Below are positions 37,057 to 47,140 of a DNA stretch of 64,000 bases, one piece after another. Source of the DNA: Colwellia sp. M166. GTDB taxonomy: Bacteria; Pseudomonadota; Gammaproteobacteria; Enterobacterales; Alteromonadaceae. Location of the stretch: the NCBI RefSeq assembly GCF_024585285.1, contig NZ_CP040755.1, positions 620,001-684,000 of the forward strand. Reading direction: 5' to 3'. Every line of letters starts with the position of its first letter. Position 1 is the first letter of the stretch. The notes under the pieces are model-generated. The model worked only from the letters and a program-made list of their open reading frames with translations, had not been told where the DNA came from and made no database searches. Both the position numbers and the translations under genes were made by a program.

Positions 37057-37433
37057 TGACAGAGCTAACGCAAGCGACTAAGACGGTTGCTATTGTTAAT
37101 ACCCAAGCGCCCTTTTCGAGCGCTACCGGGAAAGAAGCACTAGATGCAGCATTAATATTTGGCTCATTTGAACAAGCCACTTCATTATTTTTTATTGGCG
37201 ATGGTGTATTTCAGATGATCGGGAGTCAAAATGCCTCATCAATTGAGATTAAAGATTATTTAAAAACATTTTCAGCATTAGCGTTTTATGACATTGAAAA
37301 TATTTATGTTTGCCAAGAATCATTAACCGAACGAAACTTACCCGCTAATTTTCATATCGATAATATACAAGTATTAACGACAGCGGAGTTCAGCCAGCAC
37401 TTACATTCACATCAAGTGATTTACAGGTTTTAA
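37056..37433 (+). CDS. tusC: Sulfur relay protein TusC
   Basis: The 125-residue DsrF-like subunit has KTVAIVNTQAPFSSATGKEALDAALIFGSF in shortened family form (APFSSATGKEALDAALIF). It carries no active cysteine equivalent to TusD's and acts as a structural part of the heterohexamer. ATG overlaps the tusD stop (TAATGA type), showing translational coupling. Confidence 0.93.
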   Translation: MTELTQATKTVAIVNTQAPFSSATGKEALDAALIFGSFEQATSLFFIGDGVFQMIGSQNASSIEIKDYLKTFSALAFYDIENIYVCQESLTERNLPANFHIDNIQVLTTAEFSQHLHSHQVIYRF

Positions 37434-37434
37434 C

Positions 37435-37731
37435 ATGGCAATGTTACATATAATTAGAAATTCAGGTTTTACCAATAATACCTTATCACAATGCTTAAAT
37501 ATGAGCTTGCCACAAGATGCTATATTATTAATGGACGACGGTTGTTATAATTTGCAGCATCCATTACTACTCGAGGCGCTAACAAAGCAAGCTGAAATAA
37601 CGGTATACTACGTTAGCCTACACGCAAGTGCTCGGGCACAAAACAGTGAACAGGCATTATTTACTGCCATTAGCTTTGATGATGTGCTTAAACTTATTTT
37701 TACATTCGACAATTCAATTACTTGGTCATGA
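37435..37731 (+). CDS. tusB: Sulfurtransferase complex subunit TusB
   Basis: The 98-residue DsrH-like protein begins [19 protein letters not shown] (after an optional MA) and has [11 protein letters not shown], the usual TusB centre. It follows tusC by one base and overlaps tusE by four (ATGA). Confidence 0.92.
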   Translation: MAMLHIIRNSGFTNNTLSQCLNMSLPQDAILLMDDGCYNLQHPLLLEALTKQAEITVYYVSLHASARAQNSEQALFTAISFDDVLKLIFTFDNSITWS

Positions 37732-38060
37732 CAATACAATATAACAACACTCAATTAGCGACCGACAAGCAAGGTTACTTACTCGATTTTACCCAATGGA
37801 ATGAAGAGGTGGCAGTTTTATTGGCCGAAAGTGATGAGATAGAACTTTTAGAAGCACACTGGGAAGTTATTCGTTTTGTTAGAGAGTTTTACTTAACTTA
37901 CAATACATCACCCGCTATTCGTGCCTTAACCAAAGCGATGAAAGCTGAGTTTGGTGAAGAAAAAGCCAGCAGCCGCTATTTATATCGTTTATTTAAGCAA
38001 GGTCCGGCCAAACAAGCGACTAAATATGCCGGGCTGCCTAAGCCCGCTCGTTGTATATAA
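37728..38060 (+). CDS. tusE: Sulfurtransferase TusE
   Basis: The 110-residue DsrC-like protein contains [22 protein letters not shown] (in part) and ends KPARCI, with the penultimate cysteine (C109) as sulfur acceptor, as in E. coli TusE. It hands sulfur to MnmA. The frame is open to TTG 37722, but ATG 37728 with the ATGA overlap is preferred. Confidence 0.94.
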   Translation: MTIQYNNTQLATDKQGYLLDFTQWNEEVAVLLAESDEIELLEAHWEVIRFVREFYLTYNTSPAIRALTKAMKAEFGEEKASSRYLYRLFKQGPAKQATKYAGLPKPARCI

Positions 38061-38077
38061 ACTGAGTTTATTTAGCT

Positions 38078-38278
38078 TTAAACTTTAATGTTAATATTTT
38101 GCCCGCTATTGCCTGATGCGGGTAAACTAATATTATCAACAACCGCTGTGGCAATTAAATCTAATGCCATTTGACCTTCCAACTCCTTTTGTGACTTAAC
38201 TAAATTTGCAGTTTTAAGTCCAACTGCTGTATCTGTATTTAATGATACAGCGCTATTTGCATTTAATTCAATTGACAT
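38078..38278 (-). CDS. Small YjfB-like putative motility protein
   Basis: The 66-residue protein begins MSIELNANSAVSLNTDTAVGLKTANLVKSQ (first 17 shown in family form) and ends with a glycine/asparagine-rich tail. The short helical core with KSQKELEGQMALDLI resembles YjfB-type proteins, annotated as putative motility proteins without proven role. ATG 38278 has GGTGAGG upstream; an upstream start at 38290 is less likely. It is convergent with tusE. Confidence 0.55.
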   Translation of the reverse strand: MSIELNANSAVSLNTDTAVGLKTANLVKSQKELEGQMALDLIATAVVDNISLPASGNSGQNINIKV

Positions 38279-38372
38279 ATTCAACCTCACCTTCTACTCA
38301 TAATTAAACTCACTATAGGATTATATCGGCACTCTAATGACTAACTTTAATCTTATTTGAAAAATTGCAATA

Positions 38373-38404
38373 AAAAAGCGCTTACCTAAAAGGTAAACGC
38401 TTTT
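38373..38404 (-). terminator. Terminator after the long GAPDH gene
   Basis: AAAAGCG(C)TTACC and GGTAAACGCTTTT form an imperfect stem with T-runs on both strands, 47 bp after the stop of the minus-strand GAPDH gene. Confidence 0.75.
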
Positions 38405-38450
38405 CAAACATGCAAGCTTTAAGAAGCTAAGCGCTGTTAAATACCATTGA

Positions 38451-39899
38451 CTAAGTTAGTGGTAATGTCGGTACGTTGATATCAGCCATGGCTAACATAA
38501 CACGTACAACTTGACAGCTATAACCAAATTCATTGTCATACCATACGTAAAGTACAGCGCGATCACCGTCAACAATTGTTGCTTGTGAATCAACAACACC
38601 TGCATAGCGAGAACCCACTAAATCGGTCGATACAATTTCTGTAGAAGCCGTATAATCAACTTGATTTTGAAGCTTAGAGTTCAAAGAAATCTGACGTAAG
38701 TAATCATTTAATGCTGCTTTGTCTGTCGATTTTTTCAAGTTCAAGTTCATGATAGCCATTGAAACGTTTGGTGTAGGAACTCGAATTGCGTTACCTGTTA
38801 ATAAACCTTTCAATTCTGGTAATGCTTTAGCTACGGCTTTAGCAGCACCTGTAGTACTGATAACCATATTTAATGGCGCACTACGACCGCGACGAGGCGC
38901 AGGATGGTAGTTATCAATTAAGTTTTGATCGTTAGTATAAGAATGCACAGTTTCAACGTGACCATTACGAATACCAAACTCGTCGTTTAACGCTTTAAGT
39001 ACTGGAGTAATAGCGTTAGTTGTACAACTGGCCGCAGAAACAATCTTATCTTCAGATAAAATCATATCTTCGTTTACGCCATAAACAATGTTCTTGATAT
39101 CGCCTTTAGCTGGTGCAGTAAGCAACACTTTAGCAACACCTTTAGATTGAAGATGTTGACCAAGACCGTCTTCATCGCTCCAAATACCGGTGTTATCTAC
39201 CACTAGCGCATTGTTGATACCGTATGCAGTGTAATCAATTTCTGAAGGTGATTTAGCGTAAATGATTTTGATAAAAGCGCCATTAGCTTTAATAACGTTA
39301 TGTTCTTTATCAATAGTGATACTGCCGTTAAAGGCACCGTGAACTGAGTCACGACGAAGTAAGCTAGCACGCTTTTCTAAATCATCTTCTTTACCTGGAC
39401 GAATAACAATAGCACGTAAATTTAATTTAGCGTTTGGACCGGCTCGTTCAATTAACAAACGTGCTAATAAACGACCTATACGGCCAAAACCGTAAAGTAC
39501 AACATCTTTAGATTCTTGCAGGTCGGTATCTTTTGCAATAGTGCTTAATTCTTTTTCTAAAAATTGTTCAATTGACAAGCCGTTCGCTTCACCTTTAAAT
39601 AAATAGCGATAAGCTAACTTACCCACATCAATGCGCGCAGGTGCCAATGACATGCTAGCTAATGCTTGCACGAATGGGAAACTTTCACGTAAGCGTAATT
39701 TATTTTCTTCGTGTAAAGCCACTGATTTATGTGCTTTAATAATGTCAATAGCAGAAGCATTTACTAGTGGGCGGCCATAAATAGAAATTTCGATGCCGTT
39801 ATTTCTAAATAATTGTCCGATGATCGGCTGCATGTTTTCAGCGAATGTTTGACGTTCTTGCCAACTAGTTTGATATTGTTCCTCAAGATGAGAAGTCAT
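38451..39899 (-). CDS. Glyceraldehyde-3-phosphate dehydrogenase with N-terminal extension
   Basis: The 482-residue enzyme is about 150 longer than classic GAPDH. Residues 1-130 form a helical extension (LEEQYQTSWQERQTFAENMQP and others), and the NAD-binding domain starts at VVLYGFGRIGRLLAR. The catalytic cysteine is in SAASCTTNAITP, and the phosphate-binding STTGAAKAVAKALPEL is intact. This long type occurs in marine gammaproteobacteria alongside gapA and is thought to serve gluconeogenesis, perhaps with NADP. No HexR-like site is visible before it. The upstream neighbour is a DUF2989 gene in divergent orientation. Confidence 0.9.
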   Translation of the reverse strand: MTSHLEEQYQTSWQERQTFAENMQPIIGQLFRNNGIEISIYGRPLVNASAIDIIKAHKSVALHEENKLRLRESFPFVQALASMSLAPARIDVGKLAYRYLFKGEANGLSIEQFLEKELSTIAKDTDLQESKDVVLYGFGRIGRLLARLLIERAGPNAKLNLRAIVIRPGKEDDLEKRASLLRRDSVHGAFNGSITIDKEHNVIKANGAFIKIIYAKSPSEIDYTAYGINNALVVDNTGIWSDEDGLGQHLQSKGVAKVLLTAPAKGDIKNIVYGVNEDMILSEDKIVSAASCTTNAITPVLKALNDEFGIRNGHVETVHSYTNDQNLIDNYHPAPRRGRSAPLNMVISTTGAAKAVAKALPELKGLLTGNAIRVPTPNVSMAIMNLNLKKSTDKAALNDYLRQISLNSKLQNQVDYTASTEIVSTDLVGSRYAGVVDSQATIVDGDRAVLYVWYDNEFGYSCQVVRVMLAMADINVPTLPLT

Positions 39900-40053
39900 T
39901 GCGTAAACCTTTTATTTCAGTCAATTGAACGATGGGCTATTATTAATTTAAACTAACTATTAGTAATAACTAAATGCGGCGCATATTGTAATCTAACACG
40001 AATTATTTCGCCACCAGTTACAGACGTTTTTCAGGGGTATAATAGAGAAAAAT

Positions 40054-40857
40054 ATGACATTTTATAAAATTGCCAGCATTTTACCATTATGTGTATTAAT
40101 GGCTTGTGAAAACGGACCTAATTTTGCTGAGTTATGTGAACAGAATCCAGAAATTTGTCTGGAGTTTCAAGAAGACACTTGGTGTAAGCGAGAGCGCATA
40201 GCCGTTGGTTTTGCCAATTTAGCGGACAAAGTTGAAGCAAACGATAGCAATAAATTTCAACAACTTATTGCTTATGAAGGCTATGCAAAGTGTATGGCGC
40301 ATGCGTCAAAGATTGAGCATATAAAATTAAAAATTAAAAAGACCATACGCATTAATAATGTCATGAAAGCACAAGAAAAAATAAAAGAAATATCGTTGGC
40401 AACACGTAATTCTGAACACCCTGATCTGTTATTTTTTCATTGGTCTCGCTACTTAAATGAGCATTCATTAGCGAAGTTTGTTGCTCTAGAAGGTAATGAG
40501 TTACTAGAAAAGCCAAATCGACAAGTTAACTTAGCGAGCTTTTATGCTAAACGTGATCCTAATAAAACCTTAAAGTTGCTATACCATGCCCTTGAGCTTT
40601 ATGAAAGCGATGCCACGCTTGATACTGAAATATTTAAATCGATCGCCAGTATTTTTGCCGATAAAAAAGAGCATAAGCAAGCTTATATTTGGTCAAAAAT
40701 ATTACATTTATATAATCCAGAAGACACCAACATAACCGATAAAAGCCTCGATAGTTACGCCAAAGGCAGTGGTTTAAATCATGAGTTCTTAGACAAGGTA
40801 GCAAATTCAACATTAAACAAAATTATTGCCGGTAAATTTAAATCACCACATAGTTAA
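40054..40857 (+). CDS. DUF2989 family lipoprotein
   Basis: The 267-residue protein has a lipoprotein signal with lipobox LMAC (Cys18) and a mature part with paired cysteines (LCEQNPEICLEF, WCKRER). Helical repeats with a TPR-like feel follow (KTLKLLYHALELYESDATLDTEIF in parts). DUF2989 proteins are restricted to Alteromonadales and relatives and have no known function. It ends before a perfect bidirectional terminator hairpin. Confidence 0.82.
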   Translation: MTFYKIASILPLCVLMACENGPNFAELCEQNPEICLEFQEDTWCKRERIAVGFANLADKVEANDSNKFQQLIAYEGYAKCMAHASKIEHIKLKIKKTIRINNVMKAQEKIKEISLATRNSEHPDLLFFHWSRYLNEHSLAKFVALEGNELLEKPNRQVNLASFYAKRDPNKTLKLLYHALELYESDATLDTEIFKSIASIFADKKEHKQAYIWSKILHLYNPEDTNITDKSLDSYAKGSGLNHEFLDKVANSTLNKIIAGKFKSPHS

Positions 40858-40887
40858 AATTTTGCTTCAAGGTATCTAACTCAAGTT

Positions 40888-40934
40888 AACACTCCAGCTA
40901 AGTACTTTTTTATCACTTAGCTGGAGTGTTTATT
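40888..40934. terminator. Terminator after the DUF2989 gene
   Basis: AACACTCCAGCTAAGT and its exact complement (16 bp) flank an 11-nt loop; the plus strand ends TTTATTA. Confidence 0.75.
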
Positions 40935-40988
40935 ACTTCCTAAATATCGACCACTTAATCGACCACTTAATCGATAGCAACAAAACTG

Positions 40989-41258
40989 ATACCAAGTCTA
41001 TTAAGTTTGTTCCCTCTCAGCGCTTACCAAGGATTATTTTAAAAGGCTTACCGTCGGTGTTATTGATTTTGACAAGGTGCTCACAGGGATATGAGTCATT
41101 AGAACAACGCAGGAGCAGTTGTCGAGAGTAACCATTATCTTCAATTAATGCCTTGCCTGCATGGATGTAGGTACTGAAGCTCAGTCTGGGACTGTAAAGC
41201 TGTGCCGCTAAGCCTTTTAAATTTCACTGAGTGGGAAGAAACTTAGTAGCATTGGTAT
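40989..41258. repeat. MITE-like element, 270 bp, with 34-bp imperfect terminal inverted repeats
   Basis: The left end (ATACCAAGTCTATTAAGTTT...) and the inverted right end (ATACCAATGCTACTAAGTTT...) agree at 28 of 34 positions. There is no coding frame inside. A third copy of the same terminal sequence stands alone at 59868-59905. Such non-autonomous elements usually depend on a transposase elsewhere. Confidence 0.6.
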
Positions 41259-41544
41259 GATAATTTAATCGACTGCTTTCACCTGCTAAACATATACGCT
41301 AGAAAAGTCACACTGTACTTTATTACGCATCTCATAGTACTGTTCGAGTAGTACAACCCGCACGAAAAACCTAGCGATACATCACAAGCAAAAAAAACAC
41401 ATAATAACTGAAAATAAAAACATATAGATTTGAAGGTAACTAGCCTTAATAAAGCCCACCCCAACAAATAAATGTAATAAAACAAGAATTAAATCAATAA
41501 AAGTCGTTAATATCGATATAACCCTTGTATTTTTCTGTAAATGA

Positions 41545-41559
41545 TGTAATTTTACTACA
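41545..41559. promoter_or_regulatory. HexR-like site upstream of gapA
   Basis: TGTAATTTTACTACA fits the known HexR consensus TGTARTnnnAYTACA. It lies 22 bp before the gapA ATG. An identical 15-mer lies upstream of zwf at 48710-48724. Confidence 0.8.
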
Positions 41560-41572
41560 TAAATAATTTTAA

Positions 41573-42580
<1,008 letters not shown>

Positions 42581-42621
42581 AGCTATTGCTTTCGCATTAA
42601 CATACCAGCGAATAAAAACTA

Positions 42622-42649
42622 AAAGCCAGAATAAATTCTGGCTTTTTTT
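42622..42649 (+). terminator. Terminator of gapA
   Basis: AGCCAGAA and TTCTGGCT form the stem with TTTTTT after it. From here to 42871 no gene is seen. Confidence 0.9.
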
Positions 42650-42871
42650 GTGTTCAATATAACCTCATAATCTCAGGACTTAGCTCTGAGACTATAATCA
42701 ATGCAAAGCTATCTGATATCGCTTTATAACGAGGTATGACTCAATAGTGTTGTGTCAGTATTGACATTAATGAAATAAAACAACAAAATTTAGATATTTG
42801 CTTATTTCGAGCATTATCAATCAAATACTTAGGATAGTACGCTCATTCGTGCGCTTGCCCTTTCGAGCAAT

Positions 42872-42897
42872 AAAAAAGCCAGTCTATTGCCTGGCTC
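42872..42897 (-). terminator. Terminator of the zwf-pgl-edd-glk-eda operon
   Basis: On the minus strand AGCCAG and CTGGCT form the stem with TTTTTTA following, 44 bp after the eda stop. Confidence 0.85.
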
Positions 42898-42940
42898 TAT
42901 AAATTTGACTAGCAATGAGGCTAGCTAATGTTTCATGGTA

Positions 42941-43588
42941 TTACTTTACATGTGCTAACGCTTGTTTAGCTAAACGGGTAATTTCTTTCCAGTTAGCTTG
43001 CTTAATAATCTCATCCGATACTAACCATGAACCACCACAACATGAAACATTAGGTAATGCTAAATAATCACGGACATTATTTAAGTTAATTCCGCCTGTT
43101 GGGCAAAACTTAATATCAGGAAATGGCCCTCCAATCGATTGAATGGCTTTCACACCGCCAGAAGCTTCTGCTGGGAAAAATTTCAAGTGATCATAGCCAC
43201 TATCAATACCATCCATTAGCTCTGAAATTGAAGAAATACCCGGGATCAGGGCAAGGTTACCTTCTTTTCCTGCTTGTAATAAATCTTTCGTTAAGCCAGG
43301 GCTGATAGCAAATTTTGCCCCTGCGTCGTAAGATTTTTGTAACAAGTCACGGTTGGTTACTGTACCTGCTCCAATGACTGCTTCAGGTAAATGCTTTGCG
43401 ATAATGCTGATCACATCTAGCGCTGCCGGTGTCCGTAATGTTACTTCGAGCACTTTAATATCGGCTGCAAGTAGTGCTTCTGCGATTGGCAGTGCATCTT
43501 CAACATTTTTTATCACCAACACAGGAACTATTGGACCCATGGCAAAAAGATCCGATGGCTGCATTTGCCAATTATTTGATAACGTCAT
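42941..43588 (-). CDS. eda: KHG/KDPG aldolase
   Basis: Eda splits 2-keto-3-deoxy-6-phosphogluconate into pyruvate and glyceraldehyde-3-phosphate. The 215-residue protein has the catalytic glutamate in KVLEVTLRTPAAL, the GAGTVTNRD strand, and the Schiff-base lysine in HLKFFPAEASGG. It starts eight bases after the glk stop as last gene of the operon. Confidence 0.96.
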   Translation of the reverse strand: MTLSNNWQMQPSDLFAMGPIVPVLVIKNVEDALPIAEALLAADIKVLEVTLRTPAALDVISIIAKHLPEAVIGAGTVTNRDLLQKSYDAGAKFAISPGLTKDLLQAGKEGNLALIPGISSISELMDGIDSGYDHLKFFPAEASGGVKAIQSIGGPFPDIKFCPTGGINLNNVRDYLALPNVSCCGGSWLVSDEIIKQANWKEITRLAKQALAHVK

Positions 43589-43596
43589 AATCCCTC

Positions 43597-44595
43597 TTAA
43601 TTCTTGATTGTGTTAGTTGTTTTATTTTGGTCTGACATAAACTGTTTAAGATATGCAGAAGCGCCGAGTAAGCCGGGTTGTTCTTCCGTAACGACAAAGG
43701 TCGGAATAGGTTGATTAGAGCCCGACATACGCCCTTTTGCTTCAAATCTCATTCTAAAATCACTGGTTTGGAAGTAATCAATAAAACGAGGGACAATTCC
43801 GCCTGCAATGTAAACGCCGCCATAACTACCGAGCGTTAAAGCAAGATTACCGGCAAAACTGCCCAACACACGGCAAAATTGTGCAAGAGTTTCAGCACAT
43901 AGTTCACAATGATTGGCTAAACCGTTAGTGGTGATTTCTTTTGCTGATAACTGCGAAGCCATACCGTTTTTAATGAAACTCAGTGCTTGATATATTTGTT
44001 CTAAACCTAGTCCAGAGAGTAACTGTTCATATGAAACTCGTGCATACTTGGTCATTAAGAATTTTAAAATTTCTATTTCCTGTTGATCAACAGGCGCAAA
44101 GTCGACATGTCCGCCCTCACCGCTCAAGCTATGCCAAGCAGTATCTATCGCAACTAAATTGGCAACACCTAAACCCGTACCTGGACCACAAATTGAGATT
44201 GGTTTACCGTTAATAACGTCACCAACACCAATTTGCACTTTTTGCTTAACCGATAATTGCGGTATAGCATGAGCAATGGCTGTAAAGTCGTTAATCAACA
44301 CCAGTTGATGCAAGTGTAATTGTGCTTTTAACGCTTGCTGAGAAAACTGCCAAGGCAAGTTAGTCATGACAATTAAATCTTTATCAACCGGACATGCAAT
44401 GGCTAAACAAGCATTAATTTTTTTACCAAGCAATTGATGTTGGGTCAAAAAATTTGTTAGCACTTCTGCTAGCCCTGCATAATCAGCACATGCGTATATT
44501 TCAATATTTGAGATATTGCCCTGTTCATTGATCTGCGCAACACGCATATTGGTGCCACCAATGTCAGCAATAATGTTGATTTCATTACCTATCAT
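43597..44595 (-). CDS. glk: Glucokinase
   Basis: The 332-residue ROK-unrelated bacterial glucokinase has ADIGGTNMRVAQI, LINDFTAIAHAIP, GPGTGLGVANLV and GEGGHVDFAP, the standard ATP and glucose sites. It supplies glucose-6-phosphate to Zwf, so the operon covers glucose phosphorylation to pyruvate. It starts two bases after the edd stop. Length and motifs match E. coli Glk. Confidence 0.95.
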   Translation of the reverse strand: MIGNEINIIADIGGTNMRVAQINEQGNISNIEIYACADYAGLAEVLTNFLTQHQLLGKKINACLAIACPVDKDLIVMTNLPWQFSQQALKAQLHLHQLVLINDFTAIAHAIPQLSVKQKVQIGVGDVINGKPISICGPGTGLGVANLVAIDTAWHSLSGEGGHVDFAPVDQQEIEILKFLMTKYARVSYEQLLSGLGLEQIYQALSFIKNGMASQLSAKEITTNGLANHCELCAETLAQFCRVLGSFAGNLALTLGSYGGVYIAGGIVPRFIDYFQTSDFRMRFEAKGRMSGSNQPIPTFVVTEEQPGLLGASAYLKQFMSDQNKTTNTIKN

Positions 44596-44597
44596 GG

Positions 44598-46448
44598 TTA
44601 GATCTCACTCTCTATGCCATCGTCGAATAGTGAACAAGCACCGGTTTCAGCAGAGCTAAGATTACGTCGCATGAAACCAAACAATTCACGGCCCATGCCT
44701 TGATGATGGCCATTAACCTTAAATACTGAGTTTTCGCGCTTTGATAATTCGCTTTCTTCAACTAACAAGGTTAACTCGCCACTTTCACCATCAAGTAAAA
44801 TCATGTCACCCGTTTGTATTTTTGCGATCAAACCACCATCTAAGGCTTCAGGGCATAAGTGAATTGCCGCAGGAACTTTACCTGACGCACCTGACATGCG
44901 ACCGTCCGTCACTAAGGCAACTTTAAAGCCTTTATCTTGTAACACACCTAATGGCGGCGTGAGTTTATGTAATTCAGGCATACCTCGAGCTTTTGGCCCT
45001 TGAAAACGAACCACGGCAATAAAGTCTTTATCTAGCTCACCGGCATTAAAGGCAATATCAAGTTCATGTTGATCTTCAAAAACAACAGCAGGTGCTTTAA
45101 TAACAAAACTACCTTCACGCAATGATGAGGTTTTTAATACTGAAACCCCTAAATTACCCTTCATAACTTTTAAGCCGCCGTGGCTACTGAAAGGATTTGC
45201 TGTTGTTGCAATGATTTCGCTATCGCCTGAACTTGTTGCGCCGTCAACCCAGAGTAATTTGCCATTTTCTAAAATAGGTTTTTGGGTATAACGCGTTAAG
45301 CCACGACCACAAATAGTTTCAACGTCTTCATGTACCAAACCAGCATCAATAAGTTCTTTGAATAACAATGCCATGCCACCCGCTTCTTGAAATTGGTTTA
45401 TATCAGCATGTCCATTCGGGTAAATACGCGTTAATAACGGCACTGCGTCAGATAAATCATTAAAATCTTGGAAGTTAATAATAACCCCTGCAGCTTTAGC
45501 AAAAGCGATGATATGCATGGTTAAGTTCGTTGAACCCCCTGTTGCTAACAAGGCAACAATGGCATTAACGAATGAACGCTCATCAATCATTTTACCAATT
45601 GGCATATAATTACCCGATTGCTGTGTCAAACGTGTAACTTGTCTTGCCGCAGCTTTCGTTAATTCCTCACGTAAAGCTGTATTTGGTGCGATAAATGAAG
45701 CACCAGGTAAATGTAAACCCATCACCTCAACCACTAACTGATTAGAATTTGCCGTACCAAAGAAAGTACAAGTACCGGCACTGTGATAAGACGCAGACTC
45801 AGCTGCTAATAACTCTTCTTCGCCCACTTCGCCTTGAGCATATTGTTGACGTACACGAGCTTTATCTTTGTTTGGTAAACCAGAGGGCATAGGACCCGCA
45901 GGTACAAATACCGTTGGTAAGTGACCAAATGTCATACTGGCGATCATTAGTCCTGGGACTATTTTGTCGCAAATACCTAACATAAGTGCGCCGTCAAACA
46001 TATTATGTGACAACGCAACAGCCGTCGACATCGCAATAACATCACGGCTCATCAGGCTTAAATCCATACCCGGTTGCCCTTGTGTAACACCATCACACAT
46101 CGCCGGTACACCACCGGCAAATTGTGCTACACCACCAGTTTCTTTAACTGCCGCTTTAATAATGTCAGGGTAAGTCTGATACGGTTGATGTGCAGAAAGC
46201 ATGTCATTATAAGCCGAAACAATAGCGACATCAGAATGGTTAACACCACGTAATGTTGCTTTGTCATCTTTACCACACGCGGCAAAACCATGAGCTAAGT
46301 TGCCACAAGACAAGTTAGCGCGATGCACAGTCGTTGATTTTTCACCCGCAATTTTATCAAGGTAAGCAGCACGAGTGGCTTTACTTCGGTCGATAATGCG
46401 TTGTGTGATCCGTAAAACATTTTCATTCATAACATTTTTATTCATCAT
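44598..46448 (-). CDS. edd: Phosphogluconate dehydratase
   Basis: Edd converts 6-phosphogluconate to KDPG with a [4Fe-4S] cluster. The protein of about 616 residues has [41 protein letters not shown], and [13 protein letters not shown], whose cysteines bind the cluster, and the late [18 protein letters not shown]. The frame extends upstream to TTG 46460; ATG 46448 shares bases with the pgl stop (TAATG). Further ATG codons follow in the next 21 bases, so the exact start is uncertain. Confidence 0.95.
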   Translation of the reverse strand: MMNKNVMNENVLRITQRIIDRSKATRAAYLDKIAGEKSTTVHRANLSCGNLAHGFAACGKDDKATLRGVNHSDVAIVSAYNDMLSAHQPYQTYPDIIKAAVKETGGVAQFAGGVPAMCDGVTQGQPGMDLSLMSRDVIAMSTAVALSHNMFDGALMLGICDKIVPGLMIASMTFGHLPTVFVPAGPMPSGLPNKDKARVRQQYAQGEVGEEELLAAESASYHSAGTCTFFGTANSNQLVVEVMGLHLPGASFIAPNTALREELTKAAARQVTRLTQQSGNYMPIGKMIDERSFVNAIVALLATGGSTNLTMHIIAFAKAAGVIINFQDFNDLSDAVPLLTRIYPNGHADINQFQEAGGMALLFKELIDAGLVHEDVETICGRGLTRYTQKPILENGKLLWVDGATSSGDSEIIATTANPFSSHGGLKVMKGNLGVSVLKTSSLREGSFVIKAPAVVFEDQHELDIAFNAGELDKDFIAVVRFQGPKARGMPELHKLTPPLGVLQDKGFKVALVTDGRMSGASGKVPAAIHLCPEALDGGLIAKIQTGDMILLDGESGELTLLVEESELSKRENSVFKVNGHHQGMGRELFGFMRRNLSSAETGACSLFDDGIESEI

Positions 46449-47140
46449 TATTCCGCCCAATAAACTTGTGTATTAACGTCTGGCGCTTGTAGAAAAGCCC
46501 TAATTGGCATTTCTTTACATTCCTGTCCGGCAATAGCTTTAGCTAACACCTGCTTTTTGCTGACGCCACTAATATGTAAAAAGGTAGTTTTACTTTTAGC
46601 TAAGGCAGCAAAACTAAAACTAATACGCTGATATGGCGCCGTTTTTGGTACAACTTTTAAGAGTGCTTCGCTATCAAGTGCTAAGCATTGCACTATTTCA
46701 TCACTACAAGGAAACAACGAGGCGGTATGACCGTCTTCGCCCATACCTAAGATAAGCACATCTAAAGGCAATAACTGTTGCTCAGCCGCTAGATTTAAAT
46801 CTGCTAAGGTTTCCTCGGTGAGCGCCTCACCCTGCTTCAAATGGAAAAACTTAGCTTTGATTGCTTCATTTTGTAATAAATACTCATGTACTAACTTAGT
46901 GTTACTGTCAGTAGAGTCAATATCAACCCAACGTTCATCTGCTAAAGTGATAGTAATGGCATGCCAAGCAATTTTTTTCTTCGATAAGGCTTGAAAAAAG
47001 CCTTTCGGTGTTGAACCACCAGAAACGGCTAGGCTGGCTTTACCTTTGATTTTTACAGCTGCAGAAAGTAAGTTGGCAACCTGCTCTGCAAGCGCACTAT
47101 CAAGTAGCTCGCGTTGTTCAAATTCATTAAATTGATACAT
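46448..47140 (-). CDS. pgl: 6-phosphogluconolactonase
   Basis: The 230-residue DevB-type lactonase has LAVSGGSTPKGFF, LADERWV and GMGEDGHTASLFP. It hydrolyses 6-phosphogluconolactone from Zwf. ATG 47140 overlaps the zwf stop as TAATG; an upstream TTG-type start is less likely. The C-terminus reads WAE and the stop overlaps edd in the same TAATG pattern. Confidence 0.94.
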   Translation of the reverse strand: MYQFNEFEQRELLDSALAEQVANLLSAAVKIKGKASLAVSGGSTPKGFFQALSKKKIAWHAITITLADERWVDIDSTDSNTKLVHEYLLQNEAIKAKFFHLKQGEALTEETLADLNLAAEQQLLPLDVLILGMGEDGHTASLFPCSDEIVQCLALDSEALLKVVPKTAPYQRISFSFAALAKSKTTFLHISGVSKKQVLAKAIAGQECKEMPIRAFLQAPDVNTQVYWAE

